Below, in pieces: positions 44,241 to 55,865 of a stretch of DNA of 64,000 nucleotides (position 1 is the first letter of the stretch; every line of letters starts with the position of its first letter). A model generated the notes under the pieces. That model was not told the DNA's origin and did no database searches. It worked only from the letters and a program-made list of their open reading frames with translations. The stretch spans positions 48,122,714-48,186,713 of the forward strand of contig CM049320.1 of the NCBI GenBank assembly GCA_026874595.1, given 5' to 3'. Source of the stretch: Sipunculus nudus. Taxonomy: Eukaryota; Annelida; Sipuncula; Golfingiida; Sipunculidae. A program made the position numbers and the translations under genes.

Positions 44241-44715
44241 CTGTAGCAAGAAAAACGATAGTTTCCGAGCGAGAATGAGAATCAAGAATGATTTATTTTG
44301 TTGTCGAGAAACAAGTAAAAAATGGTCAAACGTGTATGGTAAAAGAAATCAATATTTATCAAAATAAATATAAAGTGTGATAAGTTAACTAGCAATATAT
44401 TAATACAATATACAAAGGTTTTATATAAGTATGCAATGCAAAAAAAGTAAAGGTTTTCCCTGACATTCTTGTAAAATAGAATTAATACAAAAATGTACTA
44501 AAATATCACAGTCAGTATGTATCTATAAAGTGCGGTTTACGAAGCAATAATAATGGAATGTACTGTAACGTTGATACACCTGACCATTACAATATTCTGA
44601 TTGAGCAGCATGGAATGAGGCCAATTATGATTCTTATATGATCAATGAATCTTTAAAAAGAGTGCTGCATACAAAAACACAAAAATAGGCAACTATACCA
44701 TATGTCAAGTAGAAG

Positions 44716-46300
44716 ATAAATTCTCTAAAATTTCTCGTTTTATTTGTTTCTTAAAAGAAGCAGATGATGTGGCTGATCTGGATTCACTGGATAGACTATT
44801 CAAGACATTTGGCTCAGTAAATAGTAAAGACTTTTTCAAATTGTTATTTTTAGGTTTAGGCACAATTATATTGTTACTTACAGCAGCTCGAATCCCATGA
44901 CTGTGCTATTCATTAACAAAATCCTTTGTGAACCAGGAAAGATTAAGAAAACACATTTATACATTAGCACTGCAATATAATATGTATATCGTTGATGTAC
45001 ATTAATCCATCCCATTTCATTTTCTAGAATCATAGAATTCACATCACATAGTAGTTTTTAGTTATAATCCTGGCAACTCTGTTTTGTATCTTTTGTACTT
45101 TATTATAAGTAGACCTTAAGGAACAACCGGAGAAGCTTAGGGCATATTCAGTATGTGGTACAATAATTGTCGCATACACCTTGGTCAAAGAGTGCAGGGA
45201 AAGAAAGCTTGATATACGGTAAAGAACTCCTATCTTTTAGAGATAGTTTTGCATAATGAGTTAACATGTGGTCTCCAGGATAAAGCTGCATCTATTATCA
45301 CATTAAGTAAAAGTCTCGTCAGAACAAGGTAGAATTGAATCCAATATTAATATATGATCCTTATGGAATTACCAAAAAGCATGAAATTAGGTTTGTTATT
45401 ATTTAAGTGAGCACGTTTATGTCATACCAGGTCGTTACTTGGTCTACAGTGCGCTGTAATTTAATCTCAGCCTCTTAAGCATTTATTCCATGGCAATACA
45501 CAGTGACATCATCTGCGTACATCACAATACCTTCAGTATTTAGCATAGTTGGAAGATCATTTATATATATTAAAAACAGCATTGGGTCCAGTTTTGTACC
45601 TTGAGGGACATTCACAAGTTCAGGATTTGACAGATTATTATATATTTTACTATATGTAGCCGATCAAGAAGATATGAATTAAACCAGTTACCGTTGATCT
45701 TCCCGGCAGATATGCGTGCTGACTTTCTGATATGATATTATTATTTGTGATAAATTCCTTCAGCTGCCTTTGTACAGCTTTTTAAAAAAATTTCGCCACG
45801 TGAGATATTATTGATATGGGTCTATAATTGCTCTTGTTAGCTTTATCGCCTTTACCTTCATATATACCGCAGTAGATCGAGCAGTTTTCCTGTCAAGTGG
45901 GAAAGTGACTGATATATGAGCTTATGAGCCCAGCAGCAGTTCGAAGTCACGTGATATCTGTCTCTATAACTTCCAGCGTATTATAGGGGAAGAGCAAGTA
46001 AAGTGTGTTTTGCGAATGCGAATGCAACAGAGAAAATCTTAAACGAGGCTCTGTAGTATTCGGCGTCCGAACAGAGTGGGATACGGACGACGGGAAATTT
46101 GACGCTGATGTATCACCTACGGTACTGAAATACTCATTAAACTCGTCACATGATATTTCACAATCTGCAGGTCTTACTGTTGAAGACCCAGGTAATATTT
46201 TTTCTAAGAGCGTTCCATATACTTTTAATGTCATTGTATGTGGGATTTGTGTTTTACAGAGCATCTATGTAATCTGTCCCTGTGCTTTATCATATTGCGG
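44716..46300 (-). pseudogene. Reverse transcriptase remnant of the CR1-like element
   Basis: The - strand reads, with frame changes: E-F-N-E-Y-F-S-T-V-G (about 46120), V-P-Q-G-T-K-L-D-P-M-L-F and I-N-D-L-P-T-M-L (about 45560-45620), then M-Y-A-D-D-V-T-V-Y (about 45510), the RT catalytic box. The C-terminal tail includes H-S-H-G-I-R-A-A-V and S-F-K-K-Q-I-K-R-E-I-L and stops near 44718. Inactivated by multiple stops. Confidence 0.85.
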
Positions 46301-46897
46301 GTCTGTGACGTCATCCAAGAGTTATCTCTGGGTTTAATTCTAAAAGATCTGACTGGAGTATGTTTATTACGAATATTTAAGAAATCAGTTTTCAAGTTTT
46401 TCCGTGCTTTTTCGATTTTCGACTCATGGAATACATTCTGCAGTATGATAGATGACGCGATATCATTCCGGTAAGCTCAGGATTAATGTTCCGGAAATTT
46501 CTGGATTTAAATGTTATGACATTTTTGTTATTGATTTTGAAAGATAATACTGTGTAAACTAAGTAATGGTTACTTATAGAGATTGGTTAGATATCAGTAG
46601 TTGTGTGTTTCTCAGGAATATTAGAGATAATTAAATCAATCACAGTTGGTTAGGTTACAGTTTCTCTGGTGGGACATTTTACTAACTGCTTTACTTGGAA
46701 TTTACATAACCACTGGTCAAAAACATAATATGATCTTTCTGTTTTGCTTACCTCGATGTTAAAATCTCCGAGAATGACAACTGGTTAGTGGTATTTTAGT
46801 GATTCCTCAATAATATCGGTGATTTTATTTAATAAGCAGATTTCAGATGGTCTGTAGATTGAAGCAACACTAATACTGCGTTCAGCGCATTCAACCT

Positions 46898-47077
46898 TTA
46901 CATTGACAGATTCAGTATTGAATGTTTGTAGTTCATCAAATAACACAGGATTAAAGCTTCATCGACATACAGAGCGACAGCTCCTCCATTGCGATGTCGA
47001 TCTCGCCGGAAATTTTGGTAACCAAGGATACGAAGTTCATCATTTGTTACATTAACACATAGCCATGTTTCATTTAA

Positions 47078-47107
<30 letters not shown>
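46898..47107 (-). pseudogene. Apurinic-type endonuclease fragment, C-terminal side of the break
   Basis: The - strand encodes S-L-N-E-T-W-L, N-D-E-L-R-I-L-G-Y and R-R-D-R-H-R-N-G-G-A-V-A-L-Y-V, the E-T-W-L and R-x-x-R-x-G-G-G-V-A motifs of LINE endonucleases. The upstream half, S-L-F-P-H-I-K-V-Q-R, lies beyond the + strand LINE at about 48990-49030. Confidence 0.82.

Positions 47108-47108
<1 letters not shown>
47082..47108. repeat. (TA)n microsatellite at a LINE junction
   Basis: About 13 TA units exactly where the + strand LINE begins inside the endonuclease region. Confidence 0.9.
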
Positions 47109-47112
<4 letters not shown>

Positions 47113-48975
47113 GAAAGTAGAAAAACTGTTCCATAGCAAGCAATCAAAAGATGCTTGGAAGGGTCTTCAGGAATTAACTGGTATAACTAAAAGCAAGAAA
47201 GAATGCTCACTGCTTGCTGAAAATGGCTATGCTGACAAATTAAATACATTCTATGCACGTTTTGATGAAAGTGACTTCTCAAAAGAAAAAGATGACATTC
47301 GGAGCAGTCTGAGAGCAAATTTAGAATCATGTGATGATGGCATCCTTACTGATGTAACTGATGTAAACAAAGTGTTAAGTAAGATTAATGTAAAGAAAGC
47401 CTGTGGACCCGACAAAATCAGTGGCAGATTAATTAAAAACCTGTAGAAATAGTTTGTCCTTCATCATACATCACATTTTTCAATTGTCTCTCTCCTTATG
47501 TAAACTACCAAAATTATGGAAGACCGCAGAAATAATTCCAGTCGCCAAAAATAACTCTCCTAAAGTGATGAATGATCTTAGGCCTGTGGCACTAACATCT
47601 ATTCTCGCAAAATCTTTGGAGCGAATAGTTCTTAATAAATTACTTCCAATTGTTAAACCAATGCTAGATCAACATCAGTTTGCATATTCATCCAACAGAT
47701 GCACAAGCGACGCAATTGCCACATTAACTCATTATATTTATCAACACTTAGACAGGGACCCCAGAAATTATGCCAGATCACTTTTCATTGATTATTCTTC
47801 AGCCTTCAATACAATACAGCCACACATTATGATCAATCAGCTCTGTAGATATAACATTCCTCTTTCCTACTGTCTATGGATTCTAGATTTTCTCTCGGAT
47901 AGAAGACAACATGTTAGAACAAGCAAAGAAACTTCTTCAGATATAATCATAAATACTGGTGCTCCACAAGGCTGTGTTCTGTCAGCAGTCCTTTTTATTC
48001 TATATACAAATAATTTGTCTGTGAGCCTTTCAGATTGTAAAATTATCAAATATGCAGACGACACTGTTATTCTAGGCCTGATACACAAGAATGATGAATC
48101 GCTCTACAGGAAAACCATTCAATATGTGACTGGTTGGTGTGAGGAACACTACCTTCAGTTAAATGTAAAGAAGACTAAAGAAGTAGTCTTTGATTTTAGG
48201 AGATCAAAATCTGTAATTACCCCAGTTGCTATCAAAAATGAAGATGTTGATATTGTAGAAAATTATAAATACTTAGGATGTATTATTGACAGAAATCTGA
48301 ATTGGAAAGAACATGTGTTGAATCAATCCAAGAAAGCAAACAAAAGATTATATTACCTTTATTATCTAAGAAAGCTTAATATTGACAAAACCATAATTAC
48401 CATGTTTTATAATTCAGTAATTTCCAGTGTCCTTACTTATTCACTGGAGTGCTGGTTTACAAATATATCTGATAAGTTAAAGAAACAGTTGAATAATACC
48501 AGGAAGAGAAGTAGTAGAATGACTGGTACTTCTCTTGCCACACACCAGGAAATCTGTGAAACCAAAACAATGGCCTTCATATCTAAGGTCATGAATGACA
48601 AAACACATCCACTAGAGTTCCGTTTTTTACCTTCAGGTAAACGCCTAGATACAATATTCTGCAGAACAACTCGTTTTAAAAAATCTCTCGTACCACACAG
48701 TATTAAACTTTTTAACTCACAACCCTCTTAGAAATTTAATGTTTTGAATTATGTGTTTTACCTGCAGAATTATCTGTTTCACATTTTTACATGCTTAATT
48801 TTACATGCATAGTCAATATGTTATGTGTGATTTTTATGTATTTATTGTATTATTTTTATGTATTTATCTATCTATTTACTTATTTATTTTTTATGTAATG
48901 AATTGCAAGTCAACAACAAATTCCTGGAACTGAAGGCTAATAAATGTTATCTTATCTTATCTTATCTATCTTATC
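47108..48975 (+). mobile_element. L2/CR1-group LINE, 5'-truncated copy
   Basis: Inserted in the endonuclease of the - strand CR1-like element. It begins within the RT-upstream linker (no endonuclease), carries most of an RT, then a ~220-bp 3' UTR and a tail of short ttatc repeats (48949-48975), as usual for L2-group elements. It is much less decayed than its host element, so it is younger. Confidence 0.85.
47111..48731 (+). pseudogene. Reverse transcriptase of the L2-like LINE, one frameshift
   Basis: 47111-47446 encodes the linker (...K-A-C-G-P-D-K-I-S-G-R-L-I-K-N-L stop). One +1 frameshift near 47435-47446 separates it from the 425-codon frame 47454-48731. That frame contains L-R-P-V-A-L-T-S, Y-A-R-S-L-F-I-D-Y-S-S-A-F-N-T-I, G-A-P-Q-G-C-V-L-S-A-V-L-F and the catalytic K-Y-A-D-D-T-V. 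The thumb/C-terminal region follows (Y-L-G-C-I-I-D-R-N-L-N-W) and the C-terminus L-P-S-G-K-R-L-D-T. The track start at 47454 is a TTG, not a true initiation site. Confidence 0.9.
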
Positions 48976-49249
48976 TATATTACTTTTACGTTGCACCTTA
49001 ATGTGAGGAAACAGATTCCATCAAACTTTGGTAAGATAGTTCTAATATAAAGATGTATGTCCCCTTTTATTTAGATACATTTGATGGGTTAGTTTGGTCA
49101 GTTGGGTTCTTACATATCTGATTGTGTCAATATAAGTGAGATAAGGCGTGCCACTGAGGGATTCAGTAGCAATTTCCATACCATTTGTATTTATTATCTC
49201 TTTCTTTTAGTGAAAATGTCTCTATGTTTCATACACTTTCCCAGCTGTC

Positions 49250-49617
49250 ATCATATGACTGGTTTAGATGGTACCTAACGCTCGATGCGACTTGTCCTGA
49301 CATTACTGTCACACCAGAACAGTTGAAATGGACGCCATCTGGGCGGTAATACCCGTCTCTCAGAGGTGGGGAACAATCGCAGAAAAGGACATTGGCATAA
49401 AGTTTACATCTCTGTTGTATCTCACCCTGGTATTTAGGGTTAGAGTTTCCATGTTTATATTTGAGTCATAAAAACGTCTAGGTAGTGCAAGCACAAGTAT
49501 TTGACATTTACTTCATTTTCTGGTAAGTTCTAGAATTTTACTAAATTTGTTAAAAAAAACTTGAGCAGTCATCACACTCAACGTTATTTGTACCAACCTG
49601 TACCACGAGACTATCAT
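49250..49617 (-). pseudogene. SGNH esterase remnant of CR1-like ORF1
   Basis: The - strand encodes D-S-L-V-V-Q-V-G-T-N-N-V-E near the hAT-like border (49575-49617), then L-V-L-A-L-P-R-R-F-Y-D-S-N-I-N, then R-D-G-Y-Y-R-P-D-G-V-H-F-N. G-T-N and D-G-V-H are the blocks III and V of SGNH/GDSL-type esterases, which occur in ORF1 of some CR1 elements. Stops and shifts interrupt it. Confidence 0.75.
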
Positions 49618-52271
49618 CAGGGTTGGCCGGTAAATGCCAGGGCGGTAAATGCCACTGGTAATTCCCGGGAAATACTGGCAACAGCACACTTAAAAGACTT
49701 CAACAATGCATTACAAAATTATAGTAATACTGTATCGTGTGATAAAAGTTTTGAATAAAGTTTAGCAGAAATCACAAATTGAGGAACAATGTGTTTCCCA
49801 GGGGCTCATGTTAATTTAAATGAATATATAACTGGGCCTGAAGTTATATAGGCTTGGAAGAGAGCTACTCTGCTTCTGTTTATCTATGACCATCATCAAA
49901 GATCAGATAGGACAGGCAATTTAGTCGGCTATCTCCTGGCTGAAACCAGTACTGTCCAGTGAAGTACTCTTCTGCAATTAGTACCACTGGTCATCACTTA
50001 CATAAACAACAGCAGGCCAAAGCTTACCCTGATGATAGGTGCATTCAAGGCAGTCACTGAACCAGAACAGTACAACACTTTCTGCTCAGATACTTAGTGA
50101 ATTATCAAGAAACTGAATGAATAGGAAGTAAAATGTATTACAATCGATATTTATGTGAACTATGATTTATGTGATCTATTACCCTCATGCTGCCTCTCAC
50201 TGTCCTCCTGAATTTATATAGTTTGACTATGCATAGAAACAACCCCTTGCTGTGGATGGGTAAGGGAAGCACTCCGTCCATACTCCATGTGCTGGTCTCC
50301 TGACATTACATAGGAAAACATTCTCTCAGATTAATGCACTTTGATTCAGGTACTGCTTCTTTAAACACCACAAGTTTAAACTGTCAGCTTAGAAAAACAT
50401 CCCTTTTTATATACAAGTAACCCCTCATTATAAACTGACTTGATAAATTGCCCTAAAAGAAACAACCCAGGGGAAAAAAACAAACCCTCCCCTATTCATT
50501 AATCCATTAATATTTTTCATTTATTCTAGTTGCTTCAACAACGGGGGTAATGCAATCTAATAAATGAATCTAGTAAACATATTTTAAGTATAATCAGGAC
50601 AACAAAATTTTTATATGACCTGGTGTGATAAAGTTCAATTTGCCAGTATTAACCAGCAATGCCAGTATTTGCAAGCAAACAGTGGCATTACCCGGGATTT
50701 ACCGCCGGCATGGACTTTATGTGTATGTCAAGGTCATACCCAAAAACCACCCCAGATCATGGGTACCTTGCCCCAGATTCGTCAGAATGGACAGATTTAT
50801 TCTCAGATGCACACAAATGAAAACACAAGACAGACAAATTTATGATAATATTTAATTATTAACTATATACATCAGTGACTTAAAGAAGCGCAATGGAATT
50901 ATTCAAATTGGCTCCCCTCTGTATTTCATTCTCCGGTTGGCTAATATCTATGTCGGCCTACAGGTGACCTTGAAGTTGGTACGACACCCCACAAGATTCG
51001 CACAAGGTTCTAAAAATGTAGAATAATAAAGAAAGACCTGTGACAATCTGCTTGTGACAAAAATTTAACAGACTGAGTATTATACCGTAACTATGGAATC
51101 TTCCTTTCATTAAAATGAATGCATAAGGAATGCAACAGTCTGAGGCCGTCTAATTGTTGATTTACAGTAAACACATTAATAGAAAATACAATAATAATTT
51201 ATTAATTTATGAAATAGTCTTCATTTTTATCTATAAGAGAGACAGGACAAAATTAACCACCAGAATGACTCAGTGTTCCATAGAACTTAAATTTTTACTC
51301 ATAACAACGTTGGTCAGAGTAAATTCAGGAGGCTACAAAACATTCTCATCCATGACCCAAGGAAGACACAGAAAAAGGACTTACAATCAGGTGCCTGGTA
51401 CTGTGTACGACTCAGGTTGGCCCATACTGGACCCTGAGTATTCTGGTTGATAGAGGACCCTGCTGGACTGGTTGTAGTGGTTGGTTGTGGTCCCTGCTGA
51501 ACTAGTTATAGTCATAACCGGGTAGTTGTGGTACATGTGAGTGATAACCTGGTAGCTGTTGCCCATATGAGTAAAAACCTGGTAGTTGTGGCCCATGTGC
51601 TCAAAAAATGGATCCCAAGGCAATATAAATAAAAACAAAATTAGTCTTCATAGTTGACTCAATCATGGGATATCCCCGGCTCTATGGCCCTATATATTGT
51701 CCTTTAGATTTTTGTTCTTGGCTCAGCAACAGCACAACAGTCTATTAGAGTTGGATAAATTCTGGGAATAATTTCCCCGGCTCACAGGCCCATGTGCTGT
51801 TCTTCAGTAACGGCTCCAAGGCCCAGACCAATGGTCAGAAATCTGAATGTTACCCCCTCATGGGTCTGCTGCCAACTGACTGAACTCCTAATGGCCCATA
51901 ATGCCTCTCTCTGGCTCGCAAAGGTAACATAGGGAGGAAACATTTGTAGCCTGTTTCTTTAAAGTTTGAATATTAATTTTAAGAAAAAAAATTTCAAGAA
52001 GGACTCCTTTTAAAGTAGCCCTCTATGGTTCACTGATCGTGATCTTGATCATTAACTACAGCTGAGGGACCACTGCTGGGAACATTTGACGAGAACACAA
52101 TTAAAAGCAGTCACAAAGGCTATTGAATGGCGAGGAACAAGGACAAAGAAACAAGTACAAATGTCCTTGGAATCCGAGTGAAAACTGGAGGAAAGAATTA
52201 AAAATCAAAACAAAAAATCTCTACTCATGTCAGCTTGTGACAGAGTATTTGCCGGCATTTTGCCAACCCTG
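49618..52271. mobile_element. hAT-like element with CAGGGTTGGC ends, non-autonomous
   Basis: Left end cagggttggccggtaaatgc; right end (inverse) ...gccggcattttgccaaccctg. Subterminal ggtaaatgcc and cccgggaa blocks recur in inverted form at 50640-50712, suggesting a nested or partial second end. Flanks are actatcat on the left and, three bases after the right end, tctatcat (7 of 8 match), an imperfect target duplication. It interrupts the SGNH remnant. The only coding-like frame is 51387-51638 (-), rich in Tyr/His/Asn/Pro and unrecognised. No transposase core seen. Confidence 0.7.
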
Positions 52272-52674
52272 TACTCTATCATTCAAATAGAGTTCCTTGT
52301 CAGCTTTAGGTATCTTGCAGAGTGCCTCATCATGTGTTAGTCCACTGGTGATTAACACACATATCTATTTGTCCTGAAGATATTAAGTTTAACTTGCACA
52401 TGAGTTTCATATAAGAGAATCCACAACAACCAGAACACGATTCCTATCATGTTTTTCATTCAAGTCAGTGGAAATTATAAGTCCATCAAAGAATTGCGAA
52501 TTGCATCATTGTGTTTTGTTCCGTCTGTTTCTTGATTTGCTAATCCAATTTCAATGTTTGGGCTGTTGTTTATTGTGGCTTGAGTTTCCTTTAAAGATGG
52601 CCAGTTATCATACACTAGTTCTAATGAGTGTCAGTTCCAGCTTCCTTGGCCTTTTTGCTTGTTCCAATGGTCCT

Positions 52675-53535
52675 AGTTGAATGTCTTCTTGATGGATCTA
52701 CCATGGTTACAGACATGCTTTGAATGTCTTCTTGATGGATCCACCATGGTTACAGACATGCTTTGAATGTCTTCTTGATGGATCTACCGTGGTTACAGAC
52801 ATGCTTTGAATGTCTTCTTGATGGATCCACCATGGTTACAGACATGCTTTGAATGTCTTCTTGATGGATCTACCGTGGTTACAGACATGCTTGGAATGTC
52901 TTCTTGATGGATCCACCATGGTTACAGACATGCTTTGAAAGTCTTCTTGATGGATCTACCGTGGTTACAGACATGCTTTGAATGTCTTCTTGATGGATCT
53001 ACCGTGGTTACAGACATGCTTTGAATGTCTTCTTGATGGATCTACTGTGGTTACAGACATGCTTTGAATGTCTTCTTGATGGATCTACCGTGGTTACAGA
53101 CATGCTTTGAATGTCTTCTTGATGGATCTACCGTGGTTACAGACATGCTTTGAATGTCTTCTTGATGGATCTACCGTGGTTATAGACATGCTTTGAATGT
53201 CTTCTTGATGGATCTACCGTGGTTACAGACATGCTTTGAATGTCTTCTTGATGGATCTACCGTGGTTACAGACATGCTTTGAGTGTCTTCTTGATGGATC
53301 TACCGTGGTTACAGACATGCTTTGAATGTCTTCTTGATGGATCTACCGTGGTTACAGACATGCTTTGAATGTCTTCTTGATGGATCTACCGTGGTTACAG
53401 ACATGCTTTGAATGTCTTCTTGATGGATCTACCGTGGTTACAGACATGCTTTGAATGTCTTCTTGATGGATCTACCGTGGTTACAGACATGCTTTGAATG
53501 TCTTCTTGATGGATCCACCATGGTTACAGACATGC
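52675..53535. repeat. 43-bp minisatellite within the CR1-like ORF1 region
   Basis: About 20 units of gaatgtcttcttgatggatc plus taccgtggttacagacatgc plus ttt. Variants ccaccatgg and ctaccgtgg are interspersed. 43 is not a multiple of three, so it cannot be a coding repeat. Confidence 0.95.
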
Positions 53536-53559
53536 TTTTCTTGCTAGCTGCACTTTGGT

Positions 53560-53883
53560 TTGGCTTTTTACATTTGCATTTTATTTGTGATTTCATCTGA
53601 GAGAGTTTCAATTGTTTTTAAAGTTCATTACATTCATCAGTCTTGATTGATAGTTCATGAAAAAGTTTTTCATTGTTCAATTTTATTTCTAGGCATTCTT
53701 GCATTTTATTGAGCATGGTTTTATTTTTCCGTTTCCTATAAGACCCTCCTTATCAGGCATTGTGTTTGTGCAGTCATAATGAAACCAAATGTTGCACATA
53801 CAGCATCGAATTATATTTGTTTCAGTGGAGTTGTCATGTTTGCAGTAACTTATAAAATAATACTATTTTACCCACACTTATTA
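53560..53883 (-). pseudogene. PHD-like zinc finger remnant of CR1-like ORF1
   Basis: The - strand reads S-Y-C-K-H-D-N then R-C-C-M-C-N-I-W-F-H-Y-D-C and continues ...K-P-C-S-I-K-C. The C-x-x-C...W-F-H-x-x-C spacing is PHD-finger-like. CR1 ORF1 proteins are known to pair such a finger with an SGNH esterase, which is what follows on this strand. Confidence 0.72.
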
Positions 53884-53891
53884 TCCCAAAC

Positions 53892-55233
53892 CAGGGTTGG
53901 GTTTCTACCCGATAGAAAGGTATTTCTACCCTACCATTGGTAGAAACTAGGGTAAAAATGGTAGAAATACCTTTCTACCGGGTAGGAATAGTAAAAATAG
54001 GGTAGAAACCTCAGCTGGCCTGACTGAAATATGTTTAAGTGGCACCTCTTAGGGATGCAGAGATAATGAAAGTACAACCAGTAAGCAAACAAGATAAAAA
54101 AAACATTTTATTAAAACTAGAAAAAAATAAAATTTAAACTAAAAAATGAAGTTTTTTAAAACAATTGTTCTGCATGTAAAATGATTTCTTTGGTATGTAC
54201 AAATATATGTACAGTTCTTTCTCTGATTCTCTGTAGAATCCTAAAATCTTAATTCACTAATTGTAAATGTACAGATCTATGCAATATAATCATGGTGATT
54301 TAGGTTACTCTCACGTTTGATTGAATATCCAGATTCTATAGTCCAGCTCTATCTGTCCCTTTAACATCCAGAAGCAGAAGAGGAGCTTACTGGCAGTGTT
54401 ACTTATAAGTCTGTTACGAACATTGCTGTGGCATATTTGGCATGACATATTTTTAGTCAGATCATGGTGTCAGCCATGACAAGTTGTTCATTACTAGATA
54501 GCTTATATTTGCCATATTCTTTCCACCCACCTTGACAGACATAAAGTGTTCCCATATTAGGTCTTTAGGTTTTTCTCCCTTGTACATGATTTAACTGTAT
54601 TATGTAGATTTAATTGAAGAGTCAGTTGTACCACTTGGTAAGAACAGATGGTTCAGTATATGCCTATTACTTTTTGTGATTAATATATATAACATTCTGA
54701 AATATGATGTTATGCAACAGCACAGTGAGGCATATAATTTAATCAACTATTACTCCCTCAGAAAACTGTCCCCAGTAGGGTTTCTGGAACCTATGCCAGC
54801 CTAAGCAGGGTTTCCCATATGCAGTGATTCCTGTCATTTAAATTGATTTAATCACAAATTTGTGCTCGGGTGAATATTTAGAAAAAAACAACACATATCA
54901 CTTGGAGGGTTTCAGAAACCATGGAGTATGCAGGATGATGTCTTTGATACATGATTGAAATCAGGTTTCCTTGTATCCAGCTAAGCTTGACAAACCCTGA
55001 TGGTGGTTTAATTAACTTTCTAAAGGCACTAACTTGTTACCTTTATATTAGTGTTACTTTTATTTATCTTTTATGCCATTAAACAAATGATTATAAATTT
55101 ATTTTTAACTCCCATGAGAGTTTCTACCCTATCCACCATATCTACCTATGGTTGGAGGTATTTTTACCGTATCGATAATTACCCAGTAATTACCCGGATA
55201 ATTACCGTACAGGGTACAAACCTGCCAACCTTG
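53892..55233. mobile_element. hAT-like element with CAGGGTTGG ends and exact 8-bp target duplication
   Basis: 1342 bp. Left end cagggttgggtttctacccg; right end (inverse) ...cctgccaaccttg. The same 8 bp, tcccaaac, lie at 53884-53891 and 55234-55241. Subterminal blocks are ggtagaaa/tttctaccc (53903-54010), with looser ggtatttttacc blocks on the right. No transposase recognised, so probably non-autonomous. Confidence 0.85.
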
Positions 55234-55519
55234 TCCCAAACAAGGATAATATACTTTTAAATGTCATGATTAATAGTTTTCATACATATATATATTTGAA
55301 ATTTAATAGCACTTAAGAATAGCACTTTAATAGCACAGAATCAATGTAAAAATACATGGATGACACCTGAACAAAAATTTACCAGTATTCACTTGTATTA
55401 TGTAACATTTGTATTGTTATTGCAACAATATCTCTAAAGAGTATGGATAATCCCATCTTTAAAAGCATTTTTTACAATAAGATTTACGTCATTGTTAACA
55501 ACATAGAATAAAAAATTAA

Positions 55520-55865
55520 CTAGAATACGGGTAGTCCACAAGCGACTACGTGTATCCGCCAAAATCAGAGTGGAACGGGTAAAGTGAGGCATGGATTGAG
55601 TGGCAAGGGGAAATAGAGTGAAGTGTTGCATATTAGCATGGATGTCTGCATCCAAAATGTGTATGTAGGTTGCGCCACCTACCACAAAATCCAGAAAGCT
55701 GTCCAAGTTGTATACATATGCAAAATTTAAGGCAGATAAGTCAAACAACTACATGTATATGAGAGATTTTAGCCCGTGGCAGACAAACAAACATACCCTG
55801 TGCAAAAATGGTTGCAGGTGGCGCCACCAGTTTTGCGTATGATAAAGAGAGATCTATACACACTC
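55520..55865 (-). mobile_element. Helitron-like element, 3' part in reverse orientation
   Basis: On the - strand it ends with the hairpin/CTAG terminus: ctag at 55520-55523, then aatacgggtagtc...gactacgtgtatccgcc. The next ~300 bp match the last modules of 26110-27443 (gttgcgccacctaccacaaa, ggtggcgccaccagttttgc). 5'-truncated near 55865. Confidence 0.72.

Larger units (their letters stand above)
44240..55500 (-). mobile_element. CR1-type non-LTR retrotransposon, decayed and interrupted
   Basis: Reading right to left, protein remnants follow CR1 order: PHD-like finger (about 53780-53840), SGNH esterase (52275-52680 joined to 49250-49617), endonuclease (48975-49060 joined to 46898-47107), reverse transcriptase (46300 down to 44716). 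Coding is broken by many stops and shifts. It is split by a + strand LINE (47108-48975), two hAT-like elements (49618-52271 and 53892-55233) and a 43-bp minisatellite (52675-53535). The element ends are not sharply defined. Confidence 0.8.
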
